Source: Opitutus sp. GAS368 (GTDB taxonomy: Bacteria > Verrucomicrobiota > Verrucomicrobiia > Opitutales > Opitutaceae). From it: 34,954 nt of DNA. Location: positions 1 to 34,954 of the forward strand of contig CAMAPG010000004.1 of the NCBI GenBank assembly GCA_945859965.1, read 5' to 3'. The position numbers were made by a program, and so were the translations under genes. Every line of letters begins with the position of its first letter. Within the stretch, counting starts at the first letter, position 1. Under the pieces are notes generated by a model that worked only from the letters and a program-made list of their open reading frames with translations, made no database searches and was not told the DNA's origin. Shown one piece after another: positions 9,042 to 15,656 of this stretch.

Positions 9042-10421
9042 TCAAAGCTGGAAAGCGCCCACGAACGTCTGCCACGTTTTCCTTTTTGTGGGATACTGGT
9101 GGAACAGCCAGAAAGTGTAACCATCCGGGTCGATAGCCAATCCGCTATATTCTCCCCAGCCGCCTGCCGTGTAGATGCCGACGCCGGCGCGGGCCGTGCG
9201 CACTGGGCGGGTCGTACCCGCGGCATCGGTTGCCTGCCGCCCAGTGTAACCAATCGCAGCGTACTGGTTTGCGCCGCCCACGGAAAAGCTCAGCCCCATG
9301 TTGCCGGCGGCGTCCACATTGATGTGCGGCAGCCACGTGTGAATGCCGGGGCCTGGATCCACGTTACCGCTCTGTAGCAGTGTGGCGGCTGTCGTCGGCA
9401 AGCCTGTAATGTCGAACTGATACCAGCGCACAAGAGACTCGGCATCACCCAACGGATCTCGAATTCCGTGCGAAGTCCAAAGCGCGCCGCCCCGCACAAC
9501 CGCGGACATCAGCCGGGCATCAATGTTGTCCAAGAGGATACCCGTGCCGCGCTGGGGCACGTTCGGCGGGCGATCGAACGGCGCCACTGGTACAAGCGAA
9601 ACAACGCGCGTTGGAGATGTTAAGACATCGGCCAGGGCGTGAACGACGATTTGGTCGTCAGGAAGCCTCGTGAGCGACTGGACGAAATACATCGCTGTCG
9701 CCGGCCCGTGGACAATCGCCGGATGAATGCTAAACGCAAGGTACGGAGAGTAAGAATCCGTGATCACCGGCTCATCGTGGAGCATTTGAAGCGGCCCGCC
9801 CGAGAGCAGGGGCGCTTTGGCGAGAGCGAAGATTTCGGTGTGAGAAAAATTCAGGGTAATGCTCTGGTTTTTGGCGAAATGACTGGACGTGATGTAAATC
9901 GCGTCTTCGTCCACGCCGACCTTGGCGTAATCAGGATTCGTGGGAACTCCGGGGAAACTCGGGCCCTGGTGCGTGCCGCTCCGGTCCAGGCTGTATTTGT
10001 TCCAGTCGGATGAGCTGACAGGCGTCGCCGACTTTGAAACCGCAAGATAAAGGGCACCTTTGGCACTCCCGTGGTCCGCAGCAATGGCGATGAAGCGGCT
10101 AGTGTTCGGATCGAAGATGACCCACGGTTCGGCGACCACGGAGCTTGCTCCATGCGCTCCCCAAAATCCGCCCGCGCCGCTCAGGTTCTGCTCGAAAAGT
10201 TTAGCGCCTTGCTTGTTAAAGATGACCATCTTCGAATTGACCATCGTGACAAGCGAGGCCGGCCCGGCGGCAATGATTGGATCGCATGGCGTCCATCCCG
10301 TGGTGGGAATGGCTTCGAAGCCCTGGATGAGATCCAACGGGGCCGCCTGCGCGGGCGAGAACGAGAATCCAACGAATACTGTGGTCAACACCGCGAGGAA
10401 GATTTTTGGAGATGTTTTCAT
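9042..10421 (-). CDS. Secreted protein of unknown function, possible beta-propeller
   Basis: The 459-aa protein begins with a classical Sec signal peptide: positive start (MKTSPK), hydrophobic core (FLAVLTTVFVGFSF), then an AQA-type signal peptidase I site (SPAQA|APLD, about residue 26). The mature part is rich in G, T, S, aromatic residues and short beta-type repeats such as PWVIFDPNTSRFIAIAAD, ALYLAVSKSATP, PDYAKVGVDEDAIYITSS and GGALWTSHG. It appears to be an all-beta, propeller-like extracytoplasmic protein. Comparable motifs (a 'what the viewer sees' string of W-x-Y-x-F blades) occur in many uncharacterised Verrucomicrobiota and Acidobacteriota secreted proteins. There are no catalytic motifs that I recognise, no lipobox, and no C-terminal anchor. 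It lies between the kinase remnant and the Wadjet operon, separated from each by about 200-330 bp, so it is probably its own transcription unit. Confidence 0.75.
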   Translation of the reverse strand: MKTSPKIFLAVLTTVFVGFSFSPAQAAPLDLIQGFEAIPTTGWTPCDPIIAAGPASLVTMVNSKMVIFNKQGAKLFEQNLSGAGGFWGAHGASSVVAEPWVIFDPNTSRFIAIAADHGSAKGALYLAVSKSATPVSSSDWNKYSLDRSGTHQGPSFPGVPTNPDYAKVGVDEDAIYITSSHFAKNQSITLNFSHTEIFALAKAPLLSGGPLQMLHDEPVITDSYSPYLAFSIHPAIVHGPATAMYFVQSLTRLPDDQIVVHALADVLTSPTRVVSLVPVAPFDRPPNVPQRGTGILLDNIDARLMSAVVRGGALWTSHGIRDPLGDAESLVRWYQFDITGLPTTAATLLQSGNVDPGPGIHTWLPHINVDAAGNMGLSFSVGGANQYAAIGYTGRQATDAAGTTRPVRTARAGVGIYTAGGWGEYSGLAIDPDGYTFWLFHQYPTKRKTWQTFVGAFQL

Positions 10422-10446
10422 AATAGTTTTGATAGTTGCTGATTTT

Positions 10447-10487
10447 ACCTTTCCATACGCTCTTTGAGTCGAAAACCCGCCAATTTA
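10447..10487. repeat. Short dispersed repeat, copy A (other copy at 13637-13677)
   Basis: The block TACGCTCTT...AAACCCGCCAA with its flanks is repeated, with a few substitutions and one indel, about 3.2 kb away just after the sigma factor stop codon. This copy lies 25-65 bp upstream of the secreted-protein start codon. On the minus strand both copies read as short LAG-x-x-x-x-ER peptides ending in a stop, which could be chance or a shared decayed coding origin. Confidence 0.5.
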
Positions 10488-10490
10488 GTT

Positions 10491-10646
10491 GAGGCATTTT
10501 CAAAACCCCTGCGCCCCTGCCCCAGGCAAATCCGAAAACCGAAGGCCGAAAGGGATGATCCCGAATCATCGCGCTTCACTTCGGATTTCGCGCTTCGGCC
10601 TTCATTCGGAATCCGGTCCTCGGATTTCGGGTTTTGAAATTGCCTC
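10491..10646. repeat. 156-bp element with 18-bp terminal inverted repeats (MITE/REP-like)
   Basis: The left end GAGGCATTTTCAAAACCC (10491-10508) and the reverse complement of the right end (10629-10646) match at 17 of 18 bases. Between them is a long imperfect palindrome built from CCGAA/TTCGG units, such as AAATCCGAAAACCGAAGG on one arm and a TTCGGCCTTCATTCGG segment on the other, centred on GATGATCCCGAATCATC. The whole element could fold into one long hairpin. 'AATCCGAA' intergenic repeats of this kind are common in Verrucomicrobiota and Planctomycetota genomes. Here it separates the kinase gene from the secreted-protein gene and could also act as a transcriptional barrier. Confidence 0.65.
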
Positions 10647-10652
10647 AGTTGA

Positions 10653-10757
10653 TTAGTTGAGTCGTTCCAGCGCGTCGCGTTTGCATTTTTCATCGCGTTC
10701 CGCCCAGGCCCAGTCGGCCAGCAGGCGGCCGAGGCGGGCGGGCGGAAACGAAATCAT
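10653..10757 (-). CDS. Possible 34-aa small ORF overlapping the kinase stop codon
   Basis: The ATG of this ORF overlaps the stop codon of the kinase/TPR frame as ATGA, the usual arrangement of coupled genes. It encodes 34 aa with natural composition (start [13 protein letters not shown], then ADWAWAERDEK). It is too short for the ORF track. It may be a small coupled gene, or the last piece of the already damaged kinase gene shifted into another frame. No family is recognised and no ribosome-binding site is obvious. Confidence 0.25.
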   Translation of the reverse strand: MISFPPARLGRLLADWAWAERDEKCKRDALERLN

Positions 10758-11875
10758 TGCCCGCTGGGCTTCTGTTCAATGAGCGACCGGGCCTCACGCA
10801 TTAGCGCCTGGGCGAAGGGCCAATCGACCCAAGTATCGTAGCGGCCAAGATCGCCACTTTCAATCTTTGGCAGCGTTGTTTCCACCAGTTCGAGACCTCG
10901 AACAAGGGCTGAATCGGCCCGATCCCGTTCTCCAAGTTGGTGGCGTGCCATCGCTAACACCATCCAAGCCTCGACTTCGCCTCCGGGTTCGATTCGGCTA
11001 TCGTCGATAGCTTTTTGCATTGTTTCGGCGGCGCTGGCATAGCGGCCCTGGCGGTACCGAACCATGCCCTTGGACACCAGAAACCAAGGAAAGGCCCAAT
11101 GAGCTTCGCCCGCGGCCAGCGCCCGATCCGCCCAGCGATCGAGCACTGCGAGATCAATCCCGGAAGCCGGGAGAATTGAACAACTTTTGGCCATTCTGTC
11201 TCCGACAAGGGGATCCGTTGCTTCCGCAAAGCGAGCAACGATCTGGCGGCAGTTCCCGCGGTAAGCTTCGAGATCGCGGTCCTGGATCAGGCATGCCGTA
11301 CGGTGGTGGTAAAATAGGTGATTCCCTGGCTGCATTTGAATGGCCTCGGAGAAGTCCACATCAGCGGCCTTAAATTGCCCTCGCCTTGCGCGAAACTCGC
11401 CCCTCAACCTTAGAAGCGCTACGTTCGTTGGATTAATTTTGCGAAGCTCGGGCAGAGCCTGTGCGAGGTATTCCTCGATTTCGTTGGTTTTGTGGTATTT
11501 GAAAAGACTCCGCGAAAATCCCACGATTGCGTTGAGTGTTATCGGATGCCCCAGTCCTAGATTGGCTTTCGCCCGTTTGACCGTTTCTTCAAAAATTGGA
11601 AGCGCCTGATCGATTTTTTCCGCAACCAAATACGAGTTACCAAAATTGTTCATGCTCGAAATGGTCTCGGGATGCTCCGGCCCCAGCTTGGCCTTTTGAA
11701 TCTCAATAATCTGTTTATTGAGTTGCTGGGCTAGATCGTATTTCCCATTACGCACGAAGGTGATTGCCAGCTCAACCATAGTGCGAAGGGAGTCTGCATG
11801 CTCAAAACCGAGTTTATACTGCTGCAGCGCCCGCGCCCGCTCCAATTGCTGCAAAAGCCAACGATTCCTCACCAA
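10754..11875 (-). CDS. TPR fragment of the broken kinase gene (373-aa ORF)
   Basis: This is the C-terminal piece of the kinase gene, downstream of the frameshift. It contains several TPR-like units with the pattern of the 'Tpr12/Tpr10' type, for example [38 protein letters not shown] and [15 protein letters not shown], followed by a solvent-exposed helical tail. The nominal ATG at 11875 is probably not a natural start: it lies in sequence that is out of frame relative to the ancestral gene (MVRNRWLL), and homology-like TPR sequence begins at LQQLERARA. It is unlikely to be translated alone. Confidence 0.5.
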   Translation of the reverse strand: MVRNRWLLQQLERARALQQYKLGFEHADSLRTMVELAITFVRNGKYDLAQQLNKQIIEIQKAKLGPEHPETISSMNNFGNSYLVAEKIDQALPIFEETVKRAKANLGLGHPITLNAIVGFSRSLFKYHKTNEIEEYLAQALPELRKINPTNVALLRLRGEFRARRGQFKAADVDFSEAIQMQPGNHLFYHHRTACLIQDRDLEAYRGNCRQIVARFAEATDPLVGDRMAKSCSILPASGIDLAVLDRWADRALAAGEAHWAFPWFLVSKGMVRYRQGRYASAAETMQKAIDDSRIEPGGEVEAWMVLAMARHQLGERDRADSALVRGLELVETTLPKIESGDLGRYDTWVDWPFAQALMREARSLIEQKPSGQ

Positions 11876-13115
11876 GGAGCCTGTAGCTTGTCCCTAAGGT
11901 GTAGCGGATCAATGCTTCCACCAAGGGACGGTCCTTGAACGTTCTACCAATCTGTGACTCGGCTGAATCTATCGCCTTGCGGAGGGTCACATTCCTGCCC
12001 AAGCCGCCTTCCAACTCCTCCGGCCGGCCTGCTGCGAGGATGTGCTCCCGGAAAAAATTCAGGACAGCTTCGGCGGATTCCTTTTCCGCTTGCGCGGCTT
12101 TCTCTGCTTGCCGAGCCCGCGCCGCCTGCCAAGTGCTCACGACGATTCCGATCGCGAGTGCGAGCGACACGGCGGTGCTGGCCGCGAAAGCGAGCTTGTT
12201 GCGGCGAACTAGTTTGCCGACGCGGTAAAGCCGGCTGGGCGGGCGCGCGGTGACTGGCTCGTTGCCTAGATAATGCTCGATGTCGCTGCCCAGCCCGTTG
12301 GCGGTGTCGTAGCGCCGCGTGCGGTCCTTCTCCAGGCACTTCATCACAATCCAGTCGAGATCACCTTTGAGCAGATGGATCAGTTCTGGCACCGAGGCAC
12401 GCCGATGCTGCGCCGTGGTGGTGCCTTCTCCCTGGTGCATCGTGCTCAACCGGGTGGAAGGACGGGCCGGCTCCTGCTCGCGAATCATCCGCCGCATCTC
12501 GTCCAGGCCCGAGTGCATCAGTTCCTTGGAATCAAACGGGGTATTGCCCACCAGCAATTCGTAGAGCAGCACCCCCAGACTGTAGATGTCGGACCGGGTG
12601 TCGATGTCCAGCCCGCTCATCTCCGCCTGCTCGGGACTGGTATAAGCCGGGGTGCCGATGAACTGCTCGAACTGGGTGAAGAGCGTCTTGTCGGTGAGCT
12701 TTTGCCCCAGGGCCTTGGCGATGCCAAAGTCGATCACCTTGGGCACCGGCACACCGTCGTGGAGGGTGACGAGCACATTGGACGGCTTGATGTCGCGGTG
12801 GATGATGCCCTTCTGGTGCGCGTGTTGCACGGCCTGAACCACCTTCGTAAACAACTCGAGCCGATCGCGGGTGGAAAGTTTGTTTTGGTCGCAATACTCG
12901 GTGATCCGGATGCCTCGCACCAGTTCCATGACGAAGTAGGGTCGGCCTGCCTCCGTAGCGCCAGCGTCGAGAACCCGGGCGATGTTCGGATGGTCCATCA
13001 TCGACACCGCCTGGCGTTCGGCCTCGAACCGGGCGATGACCTGTTTGGTGTCCATGCCGGGCTTGATGACTTTCAACGCCACGCGACGGCGGATGGGCTG
13101 CTCCTGTTCCGCCAT
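11814..13115 (-). CDS. Kinase-domain fragment of the broken kinase gene (433-aa ORF)
   Basis: This middle piece lies between the TGA and the frameshift. It starts at an ATG four codons after the TGA, so it lacks the glycine-rich ATP loop but keeps the catalytic lysine (VALKVIK), [11 protein letters not shown], the [10 protein letters not shown] activation segment and the membrane helix. Its last 12 or so residues ([12 protein letters not shown]) are out-of-frame sequence after the extra T. Re-initiation at this ATG could yield a kinase without its nucleotide loop, which would be expected to be inactive. Confidence 0.5.
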   Translation of the reverse strand: MAEQEQPIRRRVALKVIKPGMDTKQVIARFEAERQAVSMMDHPNIARVLDAGATEAGRPYFVMELVRGIRITEYCDQNKLSTRDRLELFTKVVQAVQHAHQKGIIHRDIKPSNVLVTLHDGVPVPKVIDFGIAKALGQKLTDKTLFTQFEQFIGTPAYTSPEQAEMSGLDIDTRSDIYSLGVLLYELLVGNTPFDSKELMHSGLDEMRRMIREQEPARPSTRLSTMHQGEGTTTAQHRRASVPELIHLLKGDLDWIVMKCLEKDRTRRYDTANGLGSDIEHYLGNEPVTARPPSRLYRVGKLVRRNKLAFAASTAVSLALAIGIVVSTWQAARARQAEKAAQAEKESAEAVLNFFREHILAAGRPEELEGGLGRNVTLRKAIDSAESQIGRTFKDRPLVEALIRYTLGTSYRLLGEESLAFAAIGAGAGAAAV

Positions 13116-13127
13116 ATAGACGATGCC

Positions 13128-13406
13128 TCAACCGCCTTCGCCGATTTGTTGGAGCAGCTTGTAGCGGCCTATCATCGAGCCGACCACTTCGGCCCTGATC
13201 GGATGAGGCGGATCATCAAGCTGTAGCGGGTTGTTAGCCAGGAATTGATCGGCCTTGTGCTCCGCAGTCAGCTTGCGCTCGACGCGCTCGCGCAAAGGGC
13301 GGTCGTCACCACAGGCGCGTTCGAGATACGCCGCGCGCTCCTGAGGACGGGACAATTGCCGCGCCCCGATGAAGATCGTTTCTTCGATGGATCCTGAGTC
13401 GCTCAT
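13128..13406 (-). CDS. N-terminal fragment of the broken kinase gene (92-aa ORF)
   Basis: This leading piece encodes the N-terminal helical segment found before the kinase domain in this family (SRPQERAAYLERACGDDRPLRERVE has the usual 'R-x-x-YL-x-x-AC-x-x-D' pattern), then the first kinase strand GRYKLLQQIGEGG, where the TGA ends translation. The intact frame up to the stop, and its continuation afterwards in the same frame, show that a single substitution (TGC or TGT to TGA) explains the break. Confidence 0.5.
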   Translation of the reverse strand: MSDSGSIEETIFIGARQLSRPQERAAYLERACGDDRPLRERVERKLTAEHKADQFLANNPLQLDDPPHPIRAEVVGSMIGRYKLLQQIGEGG

Positions 13407-13448
13407 GGGTCATGGCTTTAGGCATTTCAGCGGAACGATGCAGTTAGA

Positions 13449-13605
13449 AACCACGAATAACACCAATGGACACGAATCCGCCGGGATGGCGGCCCGCCCG
13501 GAATTGCGGCCTGAACGCACACCATCCGATGGGGTGTTTATTCCCTGCCAACAAGTGGCCACCACTCCGGTCTTCATTTGTGTGAATTCGTGTCCATTCG
13601 TGGTT
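13449..13605. repeat. 157-bp inverted-repeat element (ACCACGAAT / ATTCGTGGT type)
   Basis: The right end ATTCGTGTCCATTCGTGGTT (13586-13605) is an inverted copy of the left end AACCACGAAT...GGACACGAAT (13449-13477), which differs by a 9-base insertion. The arms enclose about 110 bp of unrelated sequence. This terminal motif is a very common intergenic sequence in Verrucomicrobiota and Planctomycetota. It fills most of the gap between the sigma factor gene and the kinase gene, so any promoter for the kinase must lie inside or beside it. Confidence 0.6.
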
Positions 13606-13636
13606 AAACGGAATGGTTCCGGTTAAGACACTGTTT

Positions 13637-13677
13637 CACCTTCCTTACGCTCTTCGCGGTCCAAACCCGCCAAAATT
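13637..13677. repeat. Short dispersed repeat, copy B (other copy at 10447-10487)
   Basis: This is the second copy of the TACGCTCTT...AAACCCGCCAA block. It lies a few bases downstream of the sigma factor stop codon (minus strand) and next to the right end of the 157-bp inverted-repeat element. Confidence 0.5.
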
Positions 13678-13679
13678 TT

Positions 13680-14243
13680 TCATTTCGCCTTCATATTTTC
13701 GATGCGCTCGAAGAGCCAGGCCTTGGCGCAGCTCCAGTGGCGTTGCACGGAACGCTCGGAAAGATTGAGGAGGGCGGCGATTTCCGATTCGCTGAAACCG
13801 GCGAAGAAACGCAGCTTTACGATCTCCGCCCGCTCGGGCGAAACGGTTTGCAGCTCATCCAACGCGTCGTTCACTTGAAGTAGGACTTCATCCTTGGCCG
13901 GTTCAGGAATCTCAATCTGATCCAGATCAACCCTCTCGACATTGGCCCCGTGGCGGAGGCGGGAACGGCTCCGAGCGCGGTCGATCAGAAGGTGCCGCAT
14001 GGCTTCCGCCGCGGCGGCAAAGAAGTGGCGGCGGTTCTGCCATCGCTCCTTTTCCCCGCCCAAAAGCTTGAGATAGGCCTCGTGGACGAGGGCAGTGGCC
14101 TGCAACGTCTGGCCGGGCGGAAGCAAAGATAATTTGTAAGCGGCCAGCTTGCGCAACTCGTCGTAGATCAGAGGCAGCAATTGCTCAGCGGCCTGAGGTT
14201 TGCCCTGTTCCAATGCGCTCATCAATTGTGTCAGCTCGGGCAT
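13680..14243 (-). CDS. ECF-type RNA polymerase sigma factor (kinase-linked, Sig-70_X6-like)
   Basis: The protein is 187 aa, the normal length for an extracytoplasmic-function sigma factor. Region 2 runs from about 20 to 95 (LIYDELRKLAAYKLS, then TALVHEAYLKLLG, RRHFFAAAAEAMRHLLIDRAR), the pattern of the PVC/acidobacterial ECF subfamily. Region 4 runs from about 120 to 183 (SPERAEIVKLRFFAGFSESEIAALLNLSERSVQRHW), a helix-turn-helix that reads the -35 element. There is no anti-sigma gene. In this subfamily the partner is normally a Ser/Thr kinase encoded downstream, and that gene follows 273 bp away. Since the kinase is broken, the sigma factor may be orphaned. Start ATG chosen at the family-typical N-terminus (PELTQLMSALEQG); no strong ribosome-binding site. 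Confidence 0.93.
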   Translation of the reverse strand: MPELTQLMSALEQGKPQAAEQLLPLIYDELRKLAAYKLSLLPPGQTLQATALVHEAYLKLLGGEKERWQNRRHFFAAAAEAMRHLLIDRARSRSRLRHGANVERVDLDQIEIPEPAKDEVLLQVNDALDELQTVSPERAEIVKLRFFAGFSESEIAALLNLSERSVQRHWSCAKAWLFERIENMKAK

Positions 14244-14305
14244 GGCACCGCAGAATGCCGGATTGGAGGAATCGAATCAAGCCAGCGTCGAAGGGAGCCG
14301 CGGAA

Positions 14306-14491
14306 TACCGGATTCTGTTTTTTGTGACGGGGGGATCGGCGAATCGAAGCGACAAGGTGGTATGGGAATCCGAGGCGATAAAGGCAGAACTGGCCCGTGG
14401 AGGCGAGCTTGGGCTGGGTCAGGTGTTACGGTTGCGAGTGCGGCATTTGACGGACGGGGTGATTCTGGGATCGAAGGAATTTGTGAACTTC
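14306..14491 (+). pseudogene. C-terminal remnant of a REP-associated tyrosine (Y1-type) transposase
   Basis: In the plus frame starting near 14306 the translation contains LARGGELGLGQ followed by LRLRVRHLTDGVILGSKEFVN. These closely resemble the C-terminal signature of REP-associated tyrosine transposases of Verrucomicrobiota-type bacteria ('L-x-x-GG-L-x-x-x-x-LRCRVRYFTDG-x-x-LGS-x-x-FV'). The N-terminal HUH domain with its catalytic Tyr is absent: the frame upstream lies over the start of the sigma factor gene and carries no transposase sequence. The match ends right where the GGACGAAG repeat begins. Family call is by memory of the motif. Confidence 0.5.
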
Positions 14492-14501
14492 AGCCATCGA
14501 C

Positions 14502-14591
14502 GGACGAAGGACGAGGGACGAAGGACGAGGACGAAAGCGCCGCAATGGGGTCCTTCAAATCGTCCTCGTCCGTCGCGCTCGTTCTTTGTCC
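14502..14591. repeat. GGACGAAGGACGAG-type palindrome (REP-like)
   Basis: The left arm (14502-14534, units of GGACGA) and the right arm (14560-14591, units of TCGTCC) are inverted, imperfect copies of about 33 bases around a 25-base loop. The low-complexity 'GGACGAAGGACGAG' repeat is a recurrent intergenic sequence in environmental PVC genomes. Its position immediately after a REP-transposase remnant suggests the two are related. It lies between the oleD stop codon and the sigma factor start. Confidence 0.6.
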
Positions 14592-14648
14592 TCGAATTGC
14601 GAAATGGAGTCGTTTTATGGGCAGGGTGGCCGCTTAAATTCCTCGAGA

Positions 14649-15656
14649 TCAGAAGCCCTGAGCTTGCCGTGCCCCCCGCACCTGAGCCTCGAGGTGGATC
14701 AACCCCTCAGCGATGCTGATTCCTGGCCGGTAACCGAGATCTCGCCGGGCTGCATTCATGTTGAACCAGTGCGACGTGCAAAGCTCCTTCACCACGAACC
14801 GAGTAAGGCGGGGCTCGCGCGGGTTGCGGGTCACGCGGTGAAAAGTTTCAAAGCCCCATGCCAGCAGGAGTGCCAGTGGCTTCGGGATGCTGCGCTGCAC
14901 CGTCGGCGCGCCCGCGGCTTGCAGCAACCGGTTGATCATCTCCCAGATCTCGATCGGCTCGTCCTGAGAAATAAAGTAGACCTTTCCGGCAACCGGCGAA
15001 TCGGGGGCCAGTCGATCTGCCGCCAGCAAGTGCGCCTCGGCGGCGTTATCGACGTGGATGGTGTCAATGAGCTTTCGCTGCCGCCCAATGCGGCGCAGTT
15101 GGCCGGCCTGGGAGCGGGCGGCGAGGCGCGGCAGAAGATGGTTGTCGCCGGGGCCCCAGATCAGATGCGGGCGCAAAGCCACCGTGGCGAGTTGGGGACT
15201 ATTGGCGCGAAGGACGTGCTGCTCTGCCAGCGCCTTGGTCCGTGGATAATGTGCGTCAAAGTGGCGGGGATACGGAACCCGTTCATCCACGCCTTCCATG
15301 TCGTGGCCATCGAACACCACGCTGGGCGAACTTGTGTAAACGAGGCGAGCGACCCCGTGGTGCCGACAGGCGACGATGATGTTCTCGGTGCCCGTCACAT
15401 TCGTTCGATGGTAATCCTGGTAGGGTCCCCAGATGCCGGGTTTGGCGGCGACGTGAAAGACCAACTCGCATCCGGCCACCGCTCGGGCGACCGCTTCGGC
15501 GTCGCCGAGGTCCCCTTGGAAATGTTCCACCCCCAACTCGCGCAACGCGGGATGGTCCTGACGCGAAAAGCCGCGTACGATAACACCGCGCGCCACCAGC
15601 CGGCGAACGATCGCCATGCCGAGAAATCCGCCGCTGCCGGTGACCAGGGCTTTCAT
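14649..15656 (-). CDS. oleD: OleD, NAD(P)H-dependent 2-alkyl-3-oxoalkanoate reductase
   Basis: OleD reduces the beta-keto acid made by OleA to a 2-alkyl-3-hydroxy acid in head-to-head hydrocarbon biosynthesis. It is an extended short-chain dehydrogenase with an N-terminal Rossmann motif (MKALVTGSGGFLG) and a catalytic YPRTK (Y137), preceded by the SSPSVVF serine block. The chosen start gives 335 aa and the family-typical MKALVTG beginning; its ATG overlaps the oleC stop as ATGA. The ORF track start at 15677 adds seven residues (MGPSPAA) and would overlap oleC by 25 bp. It is the last gene of the operon. A related sterol/3-beta-HSD function is conceivable from the fold alone, but the adjacent oleABC genes decide it. 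In known systems OleB, OleC and OleD form a multi-enzyme assembly. Confidence 0.9.
   Translation of the reverse strand: MKALVTGSGGFLGMAIVRRLVARGVIVRGFSRQDHPALRELGVEHFQGDLGDAEAVARAVAGCELVFHVAAKPGIWGPYQDYHRTNVTGTENIIVACRHHGVARLVYTSSPSVVFDGHDMEGVDERVPYPRHFDAHYPRTKALAEQHVLRANSPQLATVALRPHLIWGPGDNHLLPRLAARSQAGQLRRIGRQRKLIDTIHVDNAAEAHLLAADRLAPDSPVAGKVYFISQDEPIEIWEMINRLLQAAGAPTVQRSIPKPLALLLAWGFETFHRVTRNPREPRLTRFVVKELCTSHWFNMNAARRDLGYRPGISIAEGLIHLEAQVRGARQAQGF

Larger units (their letters stand above)
10754..13406 (-). pseudogene. Ser/Thr protein kinase with membrane anchor and TPR tail, broken by an in-frame TGA and a +1 frameshift
   Basis: Reading through two lesions gives one protein of about 883 aa. 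It has a short N-terminal segment (about 1-70), a Hanks-type kinase domain with IGEGG-x-GIVYMAEQ glycine loop, [15 protein letters not shown] and DFG motifs, a single membrane helix ([19 protein letters not shown]), and a periplasmic TPR region. This is the standard sigma-factor-linked kinase of Verrucomicrobiota. Lesion 1: a TGA at 13128-13130 sits exactly where these kinases have Cys in GEGGCG; the frames before and after it are the same. Lesion 2: an extra T in a TTTT run (AAAA at 11853-11856 on the plus strand) shifts the frame; removing it restores [16 protein letters not shown]. The gene is either a true pseudogene or carries two sequencing errors. The TPR end ([11 protein letters not shown]) is normal. 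Confidence 0.85.
14244..14648. other. 405-bp gap between sigma factor and oleD: transposase remnant plus palindrome
   Basis: This gap holds no intact gene. It contains, on the plus strand, a degraded REP-associated transposase C-terminus and a GGACGAAG-type inverted repeat (both listed separately). The inverted repeat lies downstream of the last gene of the pfa-ole operon and could end its transcription, although there is no T-tract. Confidence 0.6.

Noticed and set aside
10445-10693. 82-aa minus ORF containing FQNPKSEDRIPNEG
   Set aside because: This peptide is the translation of the CCGAA-type intergenic repeat; such NPKSE peptides appear wherever the repeat is translated.
13128-13130. In-frame TGA at a conserved Cys position as a selenocysteine codon
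   Set aside because: A TGA aligned with Cys is the classic selenoprotein sign, but this Cys is in a kinase glycine loop, which has no redox role. I see no convincing SECIS hairpin just downstream, and the same gene also has a frameshift. Loss of function or sequencing error is simpler.
14200-14719. Plus ORFs with TKDEGRRTRTK (145 and 168 aa) as real genes
   Set aside because: Their middle is the GGACGAAG palindrome read as protein, and their 3' parts overlap oleD. Only the transposase-like segment before it is meaningful.
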